From positions 1,290,996 to 1,354,995 of the forward strand of contig JACYUE010000001.1 of the NCBI GenBank assembly GCA_014841595.1: DNA of 64,000 nt, given 5' to 3'. Shown here piece by piece: positions 31,999-40,618 of this stretch. The stretch is from Oxalobacteraceae sp. CFBP 8761 (GTDB taxonomy: Bacteria > Pseudomonadota > Gammaproteobacteria > Burkholderiales > Burkholderiaceae_D). The notes below the pieces were generated by a model, which had not been told where the DNA came from, did no database searches, and worked only from the letters and a program-made list of their open reading frames with translations. The position numbers and the translations under genes are program-made. How positions within the stretch are numbered: position 1 is the first letter of the stretch; the number at the start of each line of letters is the position of its first letter.

Positions 31999-32196
31999 GG
32001 CTGACTCTGGAAATGCTGCCATACGAAACTATTTCCGTACGGCACAATCTGAGTCTAGGACCAATAAATCCGTAGGGCAATATCCGATTGGCCAACTTTC
32101 GCATTAAATGTTGCGGGTGTGGCGAAAGCGTCATCCGACGTGAAGTCGAGCAAAGGCGTAAGATAGCGAGCCTGACAATTACGGTGAAACAGCAGG

Positions 32197-33879
32197 ATGA
32201 GCAAGTACGCGCCACGCGAATGGGCACCCGACGAAAAGCCGATGCTGCCCGGCTCTCCGTCCACGCCAGCGCACACGACAAAGCTGCGACTGGCTTATCT
32301 GGCGGTCGGCATCCTGGTCACGATCACGGGAGGCCTGGGCAACGCGCTGGTTGCCGTCAACCTGATCAATCTGCAGGGGGTGCTGGGCGCCTACCAGACC
32401 GAAACGGCCTGGCTGCCAGCCGCGTACGTGATGGCCAACGCATCGATGAACCTGCTGCTGGTGAAATTCCGGCAACAATTCGGCCTGCGCCTGTTCACCG
32501 AGTGTTTTCTGGTGCTGTACGCGCTGGTTACGCTGGCCCACCTGTTCGTCAACGATCTCGGCTCGGCCATCGCCGTGCGCGCCGCCCACGGCATGCTGGC
32601 CGCTGCAGTCAGTCCGCTCGGCCTGTATTACACGCTGCAGGGATTCAAGAAGGAGTGGCGCCTGAAAGGCATCGCGATCTCGCTTGGTACGGCGCAGTTG
32701 GCGTTGCCGTTGGCCTATATTTTCTCGGGCGACCTGCTGCGCATTGCCGAGTGGCGCGGGCTGTACATGTTCGAGCTGGGCCTGGCGCTGGTGTCGCTGG
32801 GCGCCGTGCTGCTGCTCAAGTTGCCGCCGGGTGACCGCATCAAGGCGTTCCGCCCTACCGACTTCGTCACGTTCGCGCTGTTTGCGCCGGGCATGGCGCT
32901 GCTGTGCATGGTGCTCACGTTCGGGCGCATCTTCTGGTGGACCGAGCAGGCGTGGATCGGCGTGGCGCTGGCGGTGTCGATCTTCCTGCTTGCGGCCGCG
33001 ATGTGTGTCGAGCACAACCGTGCCAACCCGCTGCTCAACTTGCGCTGGCTGACCAACCGCAGCATCCTGCGCGTGGCGCTGTCGTTGCTGCTGGTGCGCA
33101 TCGTGCTGTCCGAGCAGAGCGTCGGCGCGGTGGGTTTCCTGCGCGCCGTGGGGCTGGACAATAACCAGATGCAGTCGCTGTTCCTGTGCGTGCTGGCGGC
33201 CACGGTCGCCGGCATCGTGGTGTCGGCCCTGACGGTCAACGTCAAGCACCTGATGGCGCCGCAGGTCATTGCGCTGCTGCTGATGGCGCTGGGCGCCTGG
33301 ATGGACGCGCACGCCACCAACCAGACCCGCGCCGAGCAGATGTACCTGAGCCAGAGCCTGCTCGCATTTGGCGGCACGCTGTTCATCGGGCCGTCGCTGA
33401 TTTCGATGATCGTCACCGTGATCGGCAATCCCGGCGCCCTGATCAGTTTCTCGGTGCTGTTCGGCCTGACCCAGAATCTGGGCGGCCTGATCGGCTCGGC
33501 GCTGGTCGGCACGTTCCAGATCATGCGCGAGAAATTCCACTCGTCGACGATTGTCGAGGGCCTGAGCTTGCTCGATCCGCTGGTGGCCGGGCGCATCCAG
33601 TCCGGTGCGGCGGCGGCAGGGCAATTGCTGGCCGATCCGGCCGCGCGCACGCGCCAGAGCCTGGCATCGCTGGCCGCCAGCGCCACGCGCGAAGCCAACA
33701 TCCTGGCCTACAACGACGTGTTTTTGATGATCGCCCTGATTGCCGCCGTGAGCGCGACCTGGATTTTCCTGCACGCCGTCTGGATGCATTACAACCTTCC
33801 GGCTACCGCCCCGGCTGCTGCACCCACACCCGCCGCACCTGTCAACAATACTCCCGCACCCATTACCGTCACCGATTGA
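32197..33879 (+). CDS. MFS multidrug efflux transporter (DHA2/EmrB type)
   Basis: 560 residues with about 14 membrane helices, the DHA2 length. Helix 1 is LAYLAVGILVTITGGLGNAL; QTETAWLPAAYVMANA is the conserved second-helix region. The C-terminus is Ala/Pro-rich. An AGCAGG lies close before the ATG. It is followed by HlyD and OMF genes with 1-base and 4-base junctions, so it is the inner-membrane pump of a tripartite exporter. Drug or metabolite range cannot be predicted. The 198-base upstream gap holds no recognisable regulator gene. Confidence 0.9.
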   Translation: MSKYAPREWAPDEKPMLPGSPSTPAHTTKLRLAYLAVGILVTITGGLGNALVAVNLINLQGVLGAYQTETAWLPAAYVMANASMNLLLVKFRQQFGLRLFTECFLVLYALVTLAHLFVNDLGSAIAVRAAHGMLAAAVSPLGLYYTLQGFKKEWRLKGIAISLGTAQLALPLAYIFSGDLLRIAEWRGLYMFELGLALVSLGAVLLLKLPPGDRIKAFRPTDFVTFALFAPGMALLCMVLTFGRIFWWTEQAWIGVALAVSIFLLAAAMCVEHNRANPLLNLRWLTNRSILRVALSLLLVRIVLSEQSVGAVGFLRAVGLDNNQMQSLFLCVLAATVAGIVVSALTVNVKHLMAPQVIALLLMALGAWMDAHATNQTRAEQMYLSQSLLAFGGTLFIGPSLISMIVTVIGNPGALISFSVLFGLTQNLGGLIGSALVGTFQIMREKFHSSTIVEGLSLLDPLVAGRIQSGAAAAGQLLADPAARTRQSLASLAASATREANILAYNDVFLMIALIAAVSATWIFLHAVWMHYNLPATAPAAAPTPAAPVNNTPAPITVTD

Positions 33880-33880
33880 T

Positions 33881-34972
33881 ATGTCAGAACCTGTTCCCAC
33901 CCCCGCGCGCCCGAAGCGCAAGATCATCCTCAGTGCGCTGGCCTTTGCCGCCATCGCGCTCGCCGGCATCCTGATCGTGCTGTACGCCTGGAACCTGCCG
34001 CCGTTTCGCAGCACGCTGCAGGCGACCGAGAACGCGCTGGTGCGCGGTCAGGTGACGATCATCAGTCCGCAACTGAGCGGCTACGTTACCGAGGTGCGCG
34101 TGCAGGATTTCCAGACCGTCAAACAGGGCGAACTGTTGCTGCGCATCGATGACCGGATCCCGATCCAGCGGCTGGCGCAGGCACGGGCCGAACTGGCCAA
34201 CCGCAAGGCGGCGCTGGCCAATTTCGCGCAAACGAACGCCAGCGCCCGCGCGACCATCGCCCAGAACCAGGCGCTGCTGGCCTCGAACGAAGCCCAGGCA
34301 CGGCGCAGCAGCGCTGATTTGCGCCGCGTGGAAGAGCTGGCGGCCGACGGTTCGCTGTCGGCGCGCGAACTCGACGCCGCGCGCGCCACCCGCGCCCAGT
34401 CCACGGCCAGCCGCGACCAGGCGCGCGCCTCCGTCGAAATCGCACGCCAGAACCTGGCGTCGGTCGGCGTCAACCGCGCCGCCCTGGAAGCCGCGGTTGC
34501 CAGCGCCGAAGCGGCCGTCAAGCTGGCCGAGATCGACCTGGCCAATACCAACATCACCGCGCCGCGCGACGGCCAGCTGGGGCAAGTGACCGTGCGTCAA
34601 GGCGCTTTTGTGAATGCCGGCGCGCAGCTGACCGCGCTGGTGCCGAACCAGATGTGGATCATCGCCAACCTGAAGGAAACGCAGATGGCGGGGGTCGCCG
34701 TTGGCCAGCCGGTCAGTTTTAGTGTCGACGCGCTGGGCGGCGCCAAGCTGCGCGGCCACGTCGAGCGCATCGCGCCGGCCACCGGTTCGGAGTTTTCGGT
34801 GATCGCGCCGGACAACGCCACCGGCAACTACGTCAAGATCGCCCAGCGGATTCCGGTGCGCATCAGCATCGACCCGAACCAGCCGCTGGCCAACCGCCTG
34901 CGGCCCGGGATGTCGGTGGTGACGACGATCGATACGGCTGCTGCCACTACGGCGAACGCGGGGCAGCGGTGA
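33881..34972 (+). CDS. HlyD/EmrA-family periplasmic adaptor
   Basis: 363 residues. One N-terminal membrane helix (~20-37, FAAIALAGILIVLYAWN), a biotinyl-lipoyl-like half (VTIISPQLSGYVTEVRVQDF), a long Ala-rich coiled hairpin (~95-205), and the second half (ITAPRDGQLGQVTVRQGAF). It connects the MFS pump to the outer-membrane channel. It starts one base after the pump gene, and its stop overlaps the next GTG start. Confidence 0.93.
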   Translation: MSEPVPTPARPKRKIILSALAFAAIALAGILIVLYAWNLPPFRSTLQATENALVRGQVTIISPQLSGYVTEVRVQDFQTVKQGELLLRIDDRIPIQRLAQARAELANRKAALANFAQTNASARATIAQNQALLASNEAQARRSSADLRRVEELAADGSLSARELDAARATRAQSTASRDQARASVEIARQNLASVGVNRAALEAAVASAEAAVKLAEIDLANTNITAPRDGQLGQVTVRQGAFVNAGAQLTALVPNQMWIIANLKETQMAGVAVGQPVSFSVDALGGAKLRGHVERIAPATGSEFSVIAPDNATGNYVKIAQRIPVRISIDPNQPLANRLRPGMSVVTTIDTAAATTANAGQR

Positions 34973-36348
34973 AGCGGCGGTTAGTGGTTCTGGCGGCGCC
35001 GTTGCTGCTGGCTGCCTGCGCGATGGCGCCGCAGCCGGCGCCGCCGTCCTCGGTGACGGTGCCACTGGCGTGGCGCACGACCTTGCCTGGCGCGAATGCC
35101 AGCGTCGAGCGCGACTGGTGGCGTGCGTTCGGCGATCCTGCGCTGGACACCCTCGTGCAACAGGCGCAGGCGAACAATGGCGATCTCAAGGTTGCCCGCG
35201 CGCGACTGCAGGAATACCAGGCGCGCATTCGCGTGGCTGACAGCGCGCGCCTGCCGGCGCTGAACCTGTCGCTGGCGCCGACCCGGGCGCGCGCCATCGG
35301 CCCGCAAGGCACGCCGATCGAATCGACGTCGCTCGTGGGCGCGGTGCAGGCCAGCTACGAGCTGGACCTGTTCGGCCGCGTGGCCAACACCGTCGAGGCG
35401 GCGCGGTTCGAGGCGCTGTCGCAGGAGGCGGCGCTGGAAGCGGCGGCGCTGGCGGTGGCGGCCAACACGGCGTCGGGCTACCTGAATCTGTTGGGCCTGG
35501 ACGCCCAGCTGGCGCTGGCCAAGGCCACGCTGGCCTCGCGCGAGCGCTCGTACAATCTGGCGCGGCATCAGTTCGAGGTGGGCTACAGCTCGCGCCTGGA
35601 AATGTCGCAGGCCGAGGCCGAATTGCACGCGACGGCTGGCACCGTGCCGCAGCTGGAGCGGCAGGTGGCGCAGCAGGAACAGGCGCTCAATCTGCTGCTG
35701 GGTGCGAGCCCGGGCGCGATCGCGCGCGGTACCGATCTGCTGTCGCTGCGAGAGCCGACCCCGGGCGCCGGCTTGCCGTCGGAACTGCTGCGGCGCCGGC
35801 CCGACATCGCCCAGGCCGAGCAGGCCATCGCGGCGGCCGACGCCAGTCTGGCCGTGGCGCGCGATGCGCTGCTGCCGTCGATCCGGCTGACGGCGTCGCT
35901 CGGGGCAGGGGCGGGCGGCATCACGCAATTGCTGCGTTCGCCAACGGAATTGTGGAGTATCGGCGGCAGTGTGCTTGCGCCCTTGTTTGACGCGGGCCGC
36001 CTGCGTGCGCAGGCCGAGATCGCCAGCACGGTGCGCGATCGCGCCATTTATGGTTATGAAACCGTGGTGCGCACGGCGTTTGCCGAGACCGAGAATGCCC
36101 TGGCGTCGATCGACGGCTTGCAGCGGCAACTGGTGGAAGCCGAGGCACGGCGCGCGGCGGCCGGTGAAGTGCTGCGCGTGGCGCACAACCGCTACACGAA
36201 TGGTTATGCGTCGTACCTGGAAGAGCTCGACGCGCAGCGTACGGCGTTCAGTGCCGATCTCGCAGCGCTGCAACTACGCACGAGTTTGCTGGCGGCGCAT
36301 GTCGACCTGTACCGGGCGCTGGGCGGTGGCTGGACGCCGGCGCCGTGA
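34969..36348 (+). CDS. Outer-membrane efflux channel lipoprotein (OprM/NodT family)
   Basis: 459 residues from GTG 34969, overlapping the adaptor stop (GTGA). Signal peptide with lipobox LAAC at ~14-17, so it is acylated. The NodT pattern is visible: RDWWRAFGDPALDTLVQQAQ, SYELDLFGRV, GLPSELLRRRPDIAQAEQAI and SPTELWSIGGSVLAPLFDAG. It forms the TolC-like trimeric exit duct of the exporter. The C-terminal codons overlap the following DTW gene by four bases. Confidence 0.94.
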   Translation: MKRRLVVLAAPLLLAACAMAPQPAPPSSVTVPLAWRTTLPGANASVERDWWRAFGDPALDTLVQQAQANNGDLKVARARLQEYQARIRVADSARLPALNLSLAPTRARAIGPQGTPIESTSLVGAVQASYELDLFGRVANTVEAARFEALSQEAALEAAALAVAANTASGYLNLLGLDAQLALAKATLASRERSYNLARHQFEVGYSSRLEMSQAEAELHATAGTVPQLERQVAQQEQALNLLLGASPGAIARGTDLLSLREPTPGAGLPSELLRRRPDIAQAEQAIAAADASLAVARDALLPSIRLTASLGAGAGGITQLLRSPTELWSIGGSVLAPLFDAGRLRAQAEIASTVRDRAIYGYETVVRTAFAETENALASIDGLQRQLVEAEARRAAAGEVLRVAHNRYTNGYASYLEELDAQRTAFSADLAALQLRTSLLAAHVDLYRALGGGWTPAP

Positions 36349-37025
36349 ACGGTGTGGCTGGCTTCAAACGCGCTGTCTGCACGACGTGCCTGCGGGCGCA
36401 GTCGGCCTGCATCTGTCGCTGGATCACGCCGATACAGGCGCAGGCGCACTTGCTGATCCTGCAGCATCCGCTGGAAGTGGGCAATGCCAAGAACAGCGCG
36501 CGCTTGCTGCATCTGTGCGTGAGCGGCAGCGTGATGGCGACCGGCGAAGCCTTCGATGCGGAGGTGCTCGATGGCTTGTTGCATGTGGATGGGCGCACGC
36601 CCGTGCTGCTGTATCCGGCCACACCAGATGATGCCGGGCTGCCCGCACCGCCGCCGATGCCGGCGCTGCCTGCCGAGGCCCTGCGGCTGGTGCTGCTCGA
36701 CGCCACCTGGCGCAAGAGCCGCAAGATGCTGTACATGAACCCGGCGCTGCAACGGCTGCCGCGGCTGGCACTGACCGACGTAGCGCCGTCGAACTACCGC
36801 ATTCGCAAGGCGCACGCGCCGCATCAGCTGTCGAGCCTGGAAGCGGCGGCGCAGGCGCTGGGGCAGCTGGAACGCGCGCCCGGGCGTTTCAGCCCGCTGC
36901 TCGACGCCTTCGACGGGTTTGTCGCACAGCAAGCGGCCTATGTACGCACTTGCGCTGCCGGATCACTCGCAGGCGACGCAAGTCAGTCTGATGAACAGGG
37001 CGTGAACCGTTTAGCGGGGCATTAA
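36345..37025 (+). CDS. DTW-domain tRNA-uridine aminocarboxypropyltransferase (TapT-like)
   Basis: 226 residues from GTG 36345 (GTGA overlap with the efflux channel). N-terminal zinc-like Cys set VCTTCLRAQSACICRW, then the substrate region LILQHPLEVGNAKNSARLLH and the DTW motif LLDATWRKSRKML (D-x-T-W). PSNYRIRKA follows. The family uses SAM to make acp3U at position 47 of some tRNAs. The tight coupling to an efflux operon is unusual and has no obvious functional reason. Confidence 0.88.
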   Translation: MNGVAGFKRAVCTTCLRAQSACICRWITPIQAQAHLLILQHPLEVGNAKNSARLLHLCVSGSVMATGEAFDAEVLDGLLHVDGRTPVLLYPATPDDAGLPAPPPMPALPAEALRLVLLDATWRKSRKMLYMNPALQRLPRLALTDVAPSNYRIRKAHAPHQLSSLEAAAQALGQLERAPGRFSPLLDAFDGFVAQQAAYVRTCAAGSLAGDASQSDEQGVNRLAGH

Positions 37026-37082
37026 ACCGAAACACCCGTGACGGTGAACCGCATTTTGACCTGTTTCCTGTATGATCAAATC

Positions 37083-37460
37083 ATGCAAGAACAATCCTTC
37101 ACCTCCCCCACGGTGTACTACGACGGCGGCTGCCCGGTATGCACCCGCGAGATCGCCCTCTATCAGCGTCAGGACGGCGCAGACCGGGTGTGCTGGGTCG
37201 ACGTCGCCCACTGCGCGCCCGAAGCGCTTGGCCCGGGACTGAACCGCGAGGCCGCCATGGCGCGCCTGCACATGCGTCGTCCCGATGGGACCCTGGCCAG
37301 TGGTGCGGAGGCATTCACCCTGCTGTGGCGGTCCCTGCCGCGCTGGGCCTGGCTTGGACGGCTGCTGGGGTCCAGGCTCGCATTGGCGGTGCTGGAGCCG
37401 GCCTACCGCCTGTTCCTCGTCATGCGGCCGCTGTGGCGCGGCCGCGGCAGCAAGCGATGA
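37083..37460 (+). CDS. DUF393 (DCC) thiol-disulfide oxidoreductase-like protein
   Basis: 125 residues from ATG 37083; an upstream ATG-less extension to 37038 is less likely. VYYDGGCPVCTREIALY carries the family signature with Cys17 and Cys20 in a CxxC arrangement. The C-terminal half is hydrophobic/amphipathic (WAWLGRLLGSRLALAVLEPA). Enzymatic role is unproven. The stop overlaps the start of the FAD oxidoreductase gene. Confidence 0.85.
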   Translation: MQEQSFTSPTVYYDGGCPVCTREIALYQRQDGADRVCWVDVAHCAPEALGPGLNREAAMARLHMRRPDGTLASGAEAFTLLWRSLPRWAWLGRLLGSRLALAVLEPAYRLFLVMRPLWRGRGSKR

Positions 37461-38494
37461 GTGGCACGAGCCTGCGGGTGGCAGTGGTGGGGGCGGGCAT
37501 TGCCGGGGCCACCTGCGCGCGTGCGCTGGCCGATGCCGGTCATGCGGTGCAGGTGTTCGACAAGTCGCGCGGCGTAGGCGGGCGGATGTCCACCAGGCGT
37601 GTGACGCTCGATGGCGCCGATGCCGATGCCGTGCTGGGCCTGGATCACGGGACGCCGTGCTTTGCTGCCACGGGCGCCGACTTCCTGGGTTTCGTGGAAG
37701 AGGGGCAGCGCGCCGGGCTGCTGGCGCGCTGGACGCCGCGCCTGGCCCCACACAGCGCAGCCCTGCCTGGCGGCGCGATGTGGGTGGCCACGCCCGACAT
37801 GCCGGCCCTGTGCCGCACGTTGTTGACGGACCTGCCGTTGCATACCCTGTGCACGGTCGATGGCATGCGTCGCAGCGGTGCAACGTGGTCTCTGGAGAGT
37901 GCCGGTGTGACCGTGGCCGATGGCTTCGATGCCGTGGCGCTGGCAATCCCGTCGCAACAGGCGGCCGCGCTGCTGGGCGTGCATCGACCGGATTGGGCCG
38001 CGCGCGCGCAGGCCGTGCCGATGTTGCCCGTCTGGGTCTTGATGGGAATGACCGACGCGCCCGCAACGGGCTGTGACTGGGACCTGGCGCTGCCCGCATC
38101 TGGTCCGCTGGCGCTGGTGGTGCGCAACGATGCCAAGCCGGCCCGGGCAGTGCTGGCGGGGCAGGCCCAGTGGGTTGTGCACGCAACGCCCGACTGGACC
38201 GGCGCGCATCTGGACACGCCGCCCGACCAGGTGCAGGCGATGCTGCAGGCGGCGCTTGCCGATTGTGTCGGCGGCGCTCTGGCCTGGCGTTTCGCGGCTG
38301 TGCATCGCTGGCTGTATGCAACGCTGGCAGCAGCGCCCAATGACGAGCCGGCCACTGGTGCCTGGTGGGACGCGGGCATGGGGCTTGGCGTGTGCGGCGA
38401 TGCCCTTGCCGGCGGCGGTGTGGAAGGCGCCTGGCGCTCCGGTCGCGCGTTGGCCGCCTTGTTGTCCGCTGCTGCGAACGGGGGCCGGGCATGA
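37457..38494 (+). CDS. FAD/NAD(P)-binding oxidoreductase, renalase-like (COG3380 type)
   Basis: 345 residues from ATG 37457 (ATGA overlap with DUF393). The Rossmann fold VAVVGAGIAGATCARALADA is followed by FDKSRGVGGRMSTRR, the GG-doublet signature of FAD amine-oxidase/renalase-like proteins. A C-terminal FAD loop is near GLGVCGDALAGGGVEGAW. The open frame runs further upstream inside DUF393 but is not family-like there. Substrate unknown. The stop overlaps the methyltransferase start. Confidence 0.85.
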   Translation: MSGTSLRVAVVGAGIAGATCARALADAGHAVQVFDKSRGVGGRMSTRRVTLDGADADAVLGLDHGTPCFAATGADFLGFVEEGQRAGLLARWTPRLAPHSAALPGGAMWVATPDMPALCRTLLTDLPLHTLCTVDGMRRSGATWSLESAGVTVADGFDAVALAIPSQQAAALLGVHRPDWAARAQAVPMLPVWVLMGMTDAPATGCDWDLALPASGPLALVVRNDAKPARAVLAGQAQWVVHATPDWTGAHLDTPPDQVQAMLQAALADCVGGALAWRFAAVHRWLYATLAAAPNDEPATGAWWDAGMGLGVCGDALAGGGVEGAWRSGRALAALLSAAANGGRA

Positions 38495-39213
38495 GCGCGC
38501 TTGCAGACGAAATCGCCCGCTTCGACCGACTCGGCGCCACCTGGTGGGACCCGAACGGACCGATGCGGCCGTTGCATGTCACGAATGCGCTGCGCCAGGC
38601 TTATCTGCTGGCGTGCATGGCGTCGCATTTCGGCCGCCCCGATATGTCGCTGGCGGGTCTGCGCATCCTCGACGTCGGCTGTGGCGGCGGGCTGCTGTCA
38701 GAACCGCTGGCGCTGCGTGGCGCGCAGGTGGTCGGCCTCGACGCCTCGCCAGGCAACCTGGCAGCGGCGCAACGTCACGCCAACGCCAGCGGCGCGGTCG
38801 TCGATTATCGCCTCGGCGAACTGGAATCCGTCCTGCAGCCCGACGAATGCTTCGACGTCGTATTGGCGCTTGAGGTGGCCGAGCATGTGGCCGACCCCGA
38901 CGCCTTCATCGAAGAGGTAGCTCGGCGCGTTGCGCCCGGTGGTTTGCTGCTGGCGTCGACGATCGACCGCAGCTGGAAGAGCTACCTGTTGGCCATCGTG
39001 GCCGCGGAGTACGTGTTGCGCGTGCTGCCGCGTGGCACACACCAGTGGCATCGCTTCGTCAAACCCGCCGAGATGCTGGCTGCAGCCACCGGGGCCGGGC
39101 TGCAGCGGATCGACTTGCGCGGCATGCGTTACCTGCCGGTGTTGCATCGGGCCTCATGGTGCAGCGATACGAGCGTGAACTATCTTGCGACCTTTGCCCG
39201 TCCGCACAACTAG
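38491..39213 (+). CDS. UbiG-like O-methyltransferase
   Basis: 240 residues from ATG 38491, overlapping the previous stop by ATGA. SAM-binding motif I is LDVGCGGGLLSEPLA. RFDRLGATWWDPNGPMRPLH and ASTIDRSWKSYLLAI with LPRGTHQWHRFVKP are hallmarks of UbiG, the 3-demethylubiquinol 3-O-methyltransferase. It may be the genuine ubiG or a paralogue. Location in an operon with DUF393 and an FAD enzyme, rather than with gph or gyrA as commonly seen, leaves both possible. Confidence 0.85.
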   Translation: MSALADEIARFDRLGATWWDPNGPMRPLHVTNALRQAYLLACMASHFGRPDMSLAGLRILDVGCGGGLLSEPLALRGAQVVGLDASPGNLAAAQRHANASGAVVDYRLGELESVLQPDECFDVVLALEVAEHVADPDAFIEEVARRVAPGGLLLASTIDRSWKSYLLAIVAAEYVLRVLPRGTHQWHRFVKPAEMLAAATGAGLQRIDLRGMRYLPVLHRASWCSDTSVNYLATFARPHN

Positions 39214-39256
39214 CGGCTTGCGTGCGTCTTGAATTTGGTGGGGTGGCGGCGTAATA

Positions 39257-39276
39257 TACTGTATAGACATACAGTA
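39257..39276 (+). promoter_or_regulatory. LexA (SOS) box upstream of the radical SAM gene
   Basis: TACTGTATAGACATACAGTA is palindromic at 8 bp on each side around AGAC and fits the CTGT-N8-ACAG LexA consensus. It lies 13 bases before the ATG at 39290. Confidence 0.88.
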
Positions 39277-39289
39277 TGGAGCAGCGGCC

Positions 39290-40483
39290 ATGATCGACAC
39301 CGATGAGCCCATCCGCCGCGAGCGGGTAGAAGAACACATCATGCTGGCGCCACCGCGCGTTGCACGCAAGGGGCGTGGTGCGGTGTCGAATATGCAGGGA
39401 CGCTACGAGGTCAACGATCGCGAGCGTTTTGACGACGGCTGGTTCGATGCCGATTCTGAATCGGCTGTTGATTCGACCGGTGAATCGGCTGCGTTCAAGA
39501 CGGTGGTCACCGACGAGTTCGCCAAGACTATCCTGTCGCGCAATACGTCGCCCGATATTCCGTTCAGCGTGTCGCTCAATCCCTACCGGGGTTGCGAGCA
39601 CGGCTGCATTTATTGCTTCGCGCGGCCCACGCACAGCTATCTCGGCCTGTCGCCGGGCCTTGATTTTGAATCCCGGCTCTTCGCCAAGGTGAATGCTCCC
39701 GAACTGCTGCGGCGCGAACTCGCTAAGCCCGGCTACGTCCCCGAACATATCGCCATCGGCGTGAATACCGATGCCTACCAGCCCTGCGAGCGTGAGCGTC
39801 GGATTACGCGTCAGGTAGTGGAGGTCTTGTCCGAATGCCGCCACCCGCTTGGCCTGATCACCAAGTCGTCGCTGATCGAACGCGATATCGACCTGCTTGC
39901 GCCGATGGCGGCCAACAACCTGGCCTGCGCGGCAGTAACGCTCACGACGCTCGACGCGCAGATTTCGCGCACGCTCGAGCCGCGCGCGGCCGCGCCAATG
40001 CGCCGCCTGCGCACGATCCGCACACTGACCGACGCCGGCATTCCCGTCAGCGTGAGCGTGGCGCCGATCATCCCGTTCGTGACCGAGCCCGAGATCGAAC
40101 GCATCCTCGAGGCGGCGCGCGACGCCGGCGCGGTCGGTGCGCACTACACGGTGCTGCGCCTGCCGCACGAAGTCAATCCGCTGTTTCAAGAGTGGCTGCA
40201 GGCGCATTTCCCGGATCGCGCGCAGCGGGTGATGAACCGCATCCGCGAGATGCGCGGCGGCAAGGATTACGATGCCAACTTTGCACAGCGCATGCACGGT
40301 GACGGCGTGTGGGCCGACCTGATCCGTCAGCGTTTTGAAAAAGCAGTCGAGCGCCTTGGCTTCAAGTCATTGCGCGGGCGCTTCGGGCGGCTCGATCGCT
40401 CGCAATTCAGGCGACCAGTGGTGGTGCCCGCGACGACACGCCGCGGCGGTGCGCAGGGGGCAGGGCAACTGGACCTGTTCTGA
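39290..40483 (+). CDS. PA0069-family radical SAM protein, SplB-like, SOS-controlled
   Basis: 397 residues. The radical SAM cluster motif is Cys102, Cys106, Cys109 in RGCEHGCIYCFARPTHSYLG. The N-terminal ~70 residues are specific to this family (PPRVARKGRGAVSNMQGRYE). TIM-barrel signatures follow (GVNTDAYQPCERER, VAPIIPFVTEPEIERIL). The family is related to spore photoproduct lyase and is often called DNA repair photolyase, without proof of reaction. The LexA box directly in front supports a DNA-damage role. Confidence 0.9.
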   Translation: MIDTDEPIRRERVEEHIMLAPPRVARKGRGAVSNMQGRYEVNDRERFDDGWFDADSESAVDSTGESAAFKTVVTDEFAKTILSRNTSPDIPFSVSLNPYRGCEHGCIYCFARPTHSYLGLSPGLDFESRLFAKVNAPELLRRELAKPGYVPEHIAIGVNTDAYQPCERERRITRQVVEVLSECRHPLGLITKSSLIERDIDLLAPMAANNLACAAVTLTTLDAQISRTLEPRAAAPMRRLRTIRTLTDAGIPVSVSVAPIIPFVTEPEIERILEAARDAGAVGAHYTVLRLPHEVNPLFQEWLQAHFPDRAQRVMNRIREMRGGKDYDANFAQRMHGDGVWADLIRQRFEKAVERLGFKSLRGRFGRLDRSQFRRPVVVPATTRRGGAQGAGQLDLF

Positions 40484-40618
40484 GAATGCAGCTGCAGCTG
40501 ATGCGCCAGCGCTGAACGCAGATCTGCACAGCCTCCTGCTTACACCTGCTTACAAGCGCTTAACCGCACACAACACGCGGTCAGCAGAGAATCGGTCGAT
40601 CATCAAGGACACCGACTC

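Noticed and set aside
32088..32834. A 248-residue frame overlapping the start of the MFS gene
   Set aside because: It overlaps a clear 14-helix transporter in another frame, and its sequence is Arg/Gly/His-rich without motifs.
38365..38490. An N-terminal extension of the UbiG-like protein
   Set aside because: It is out-of-frame translation of the FAD enzyme; the ATGA overlap at 38491 gives a family-length protein.
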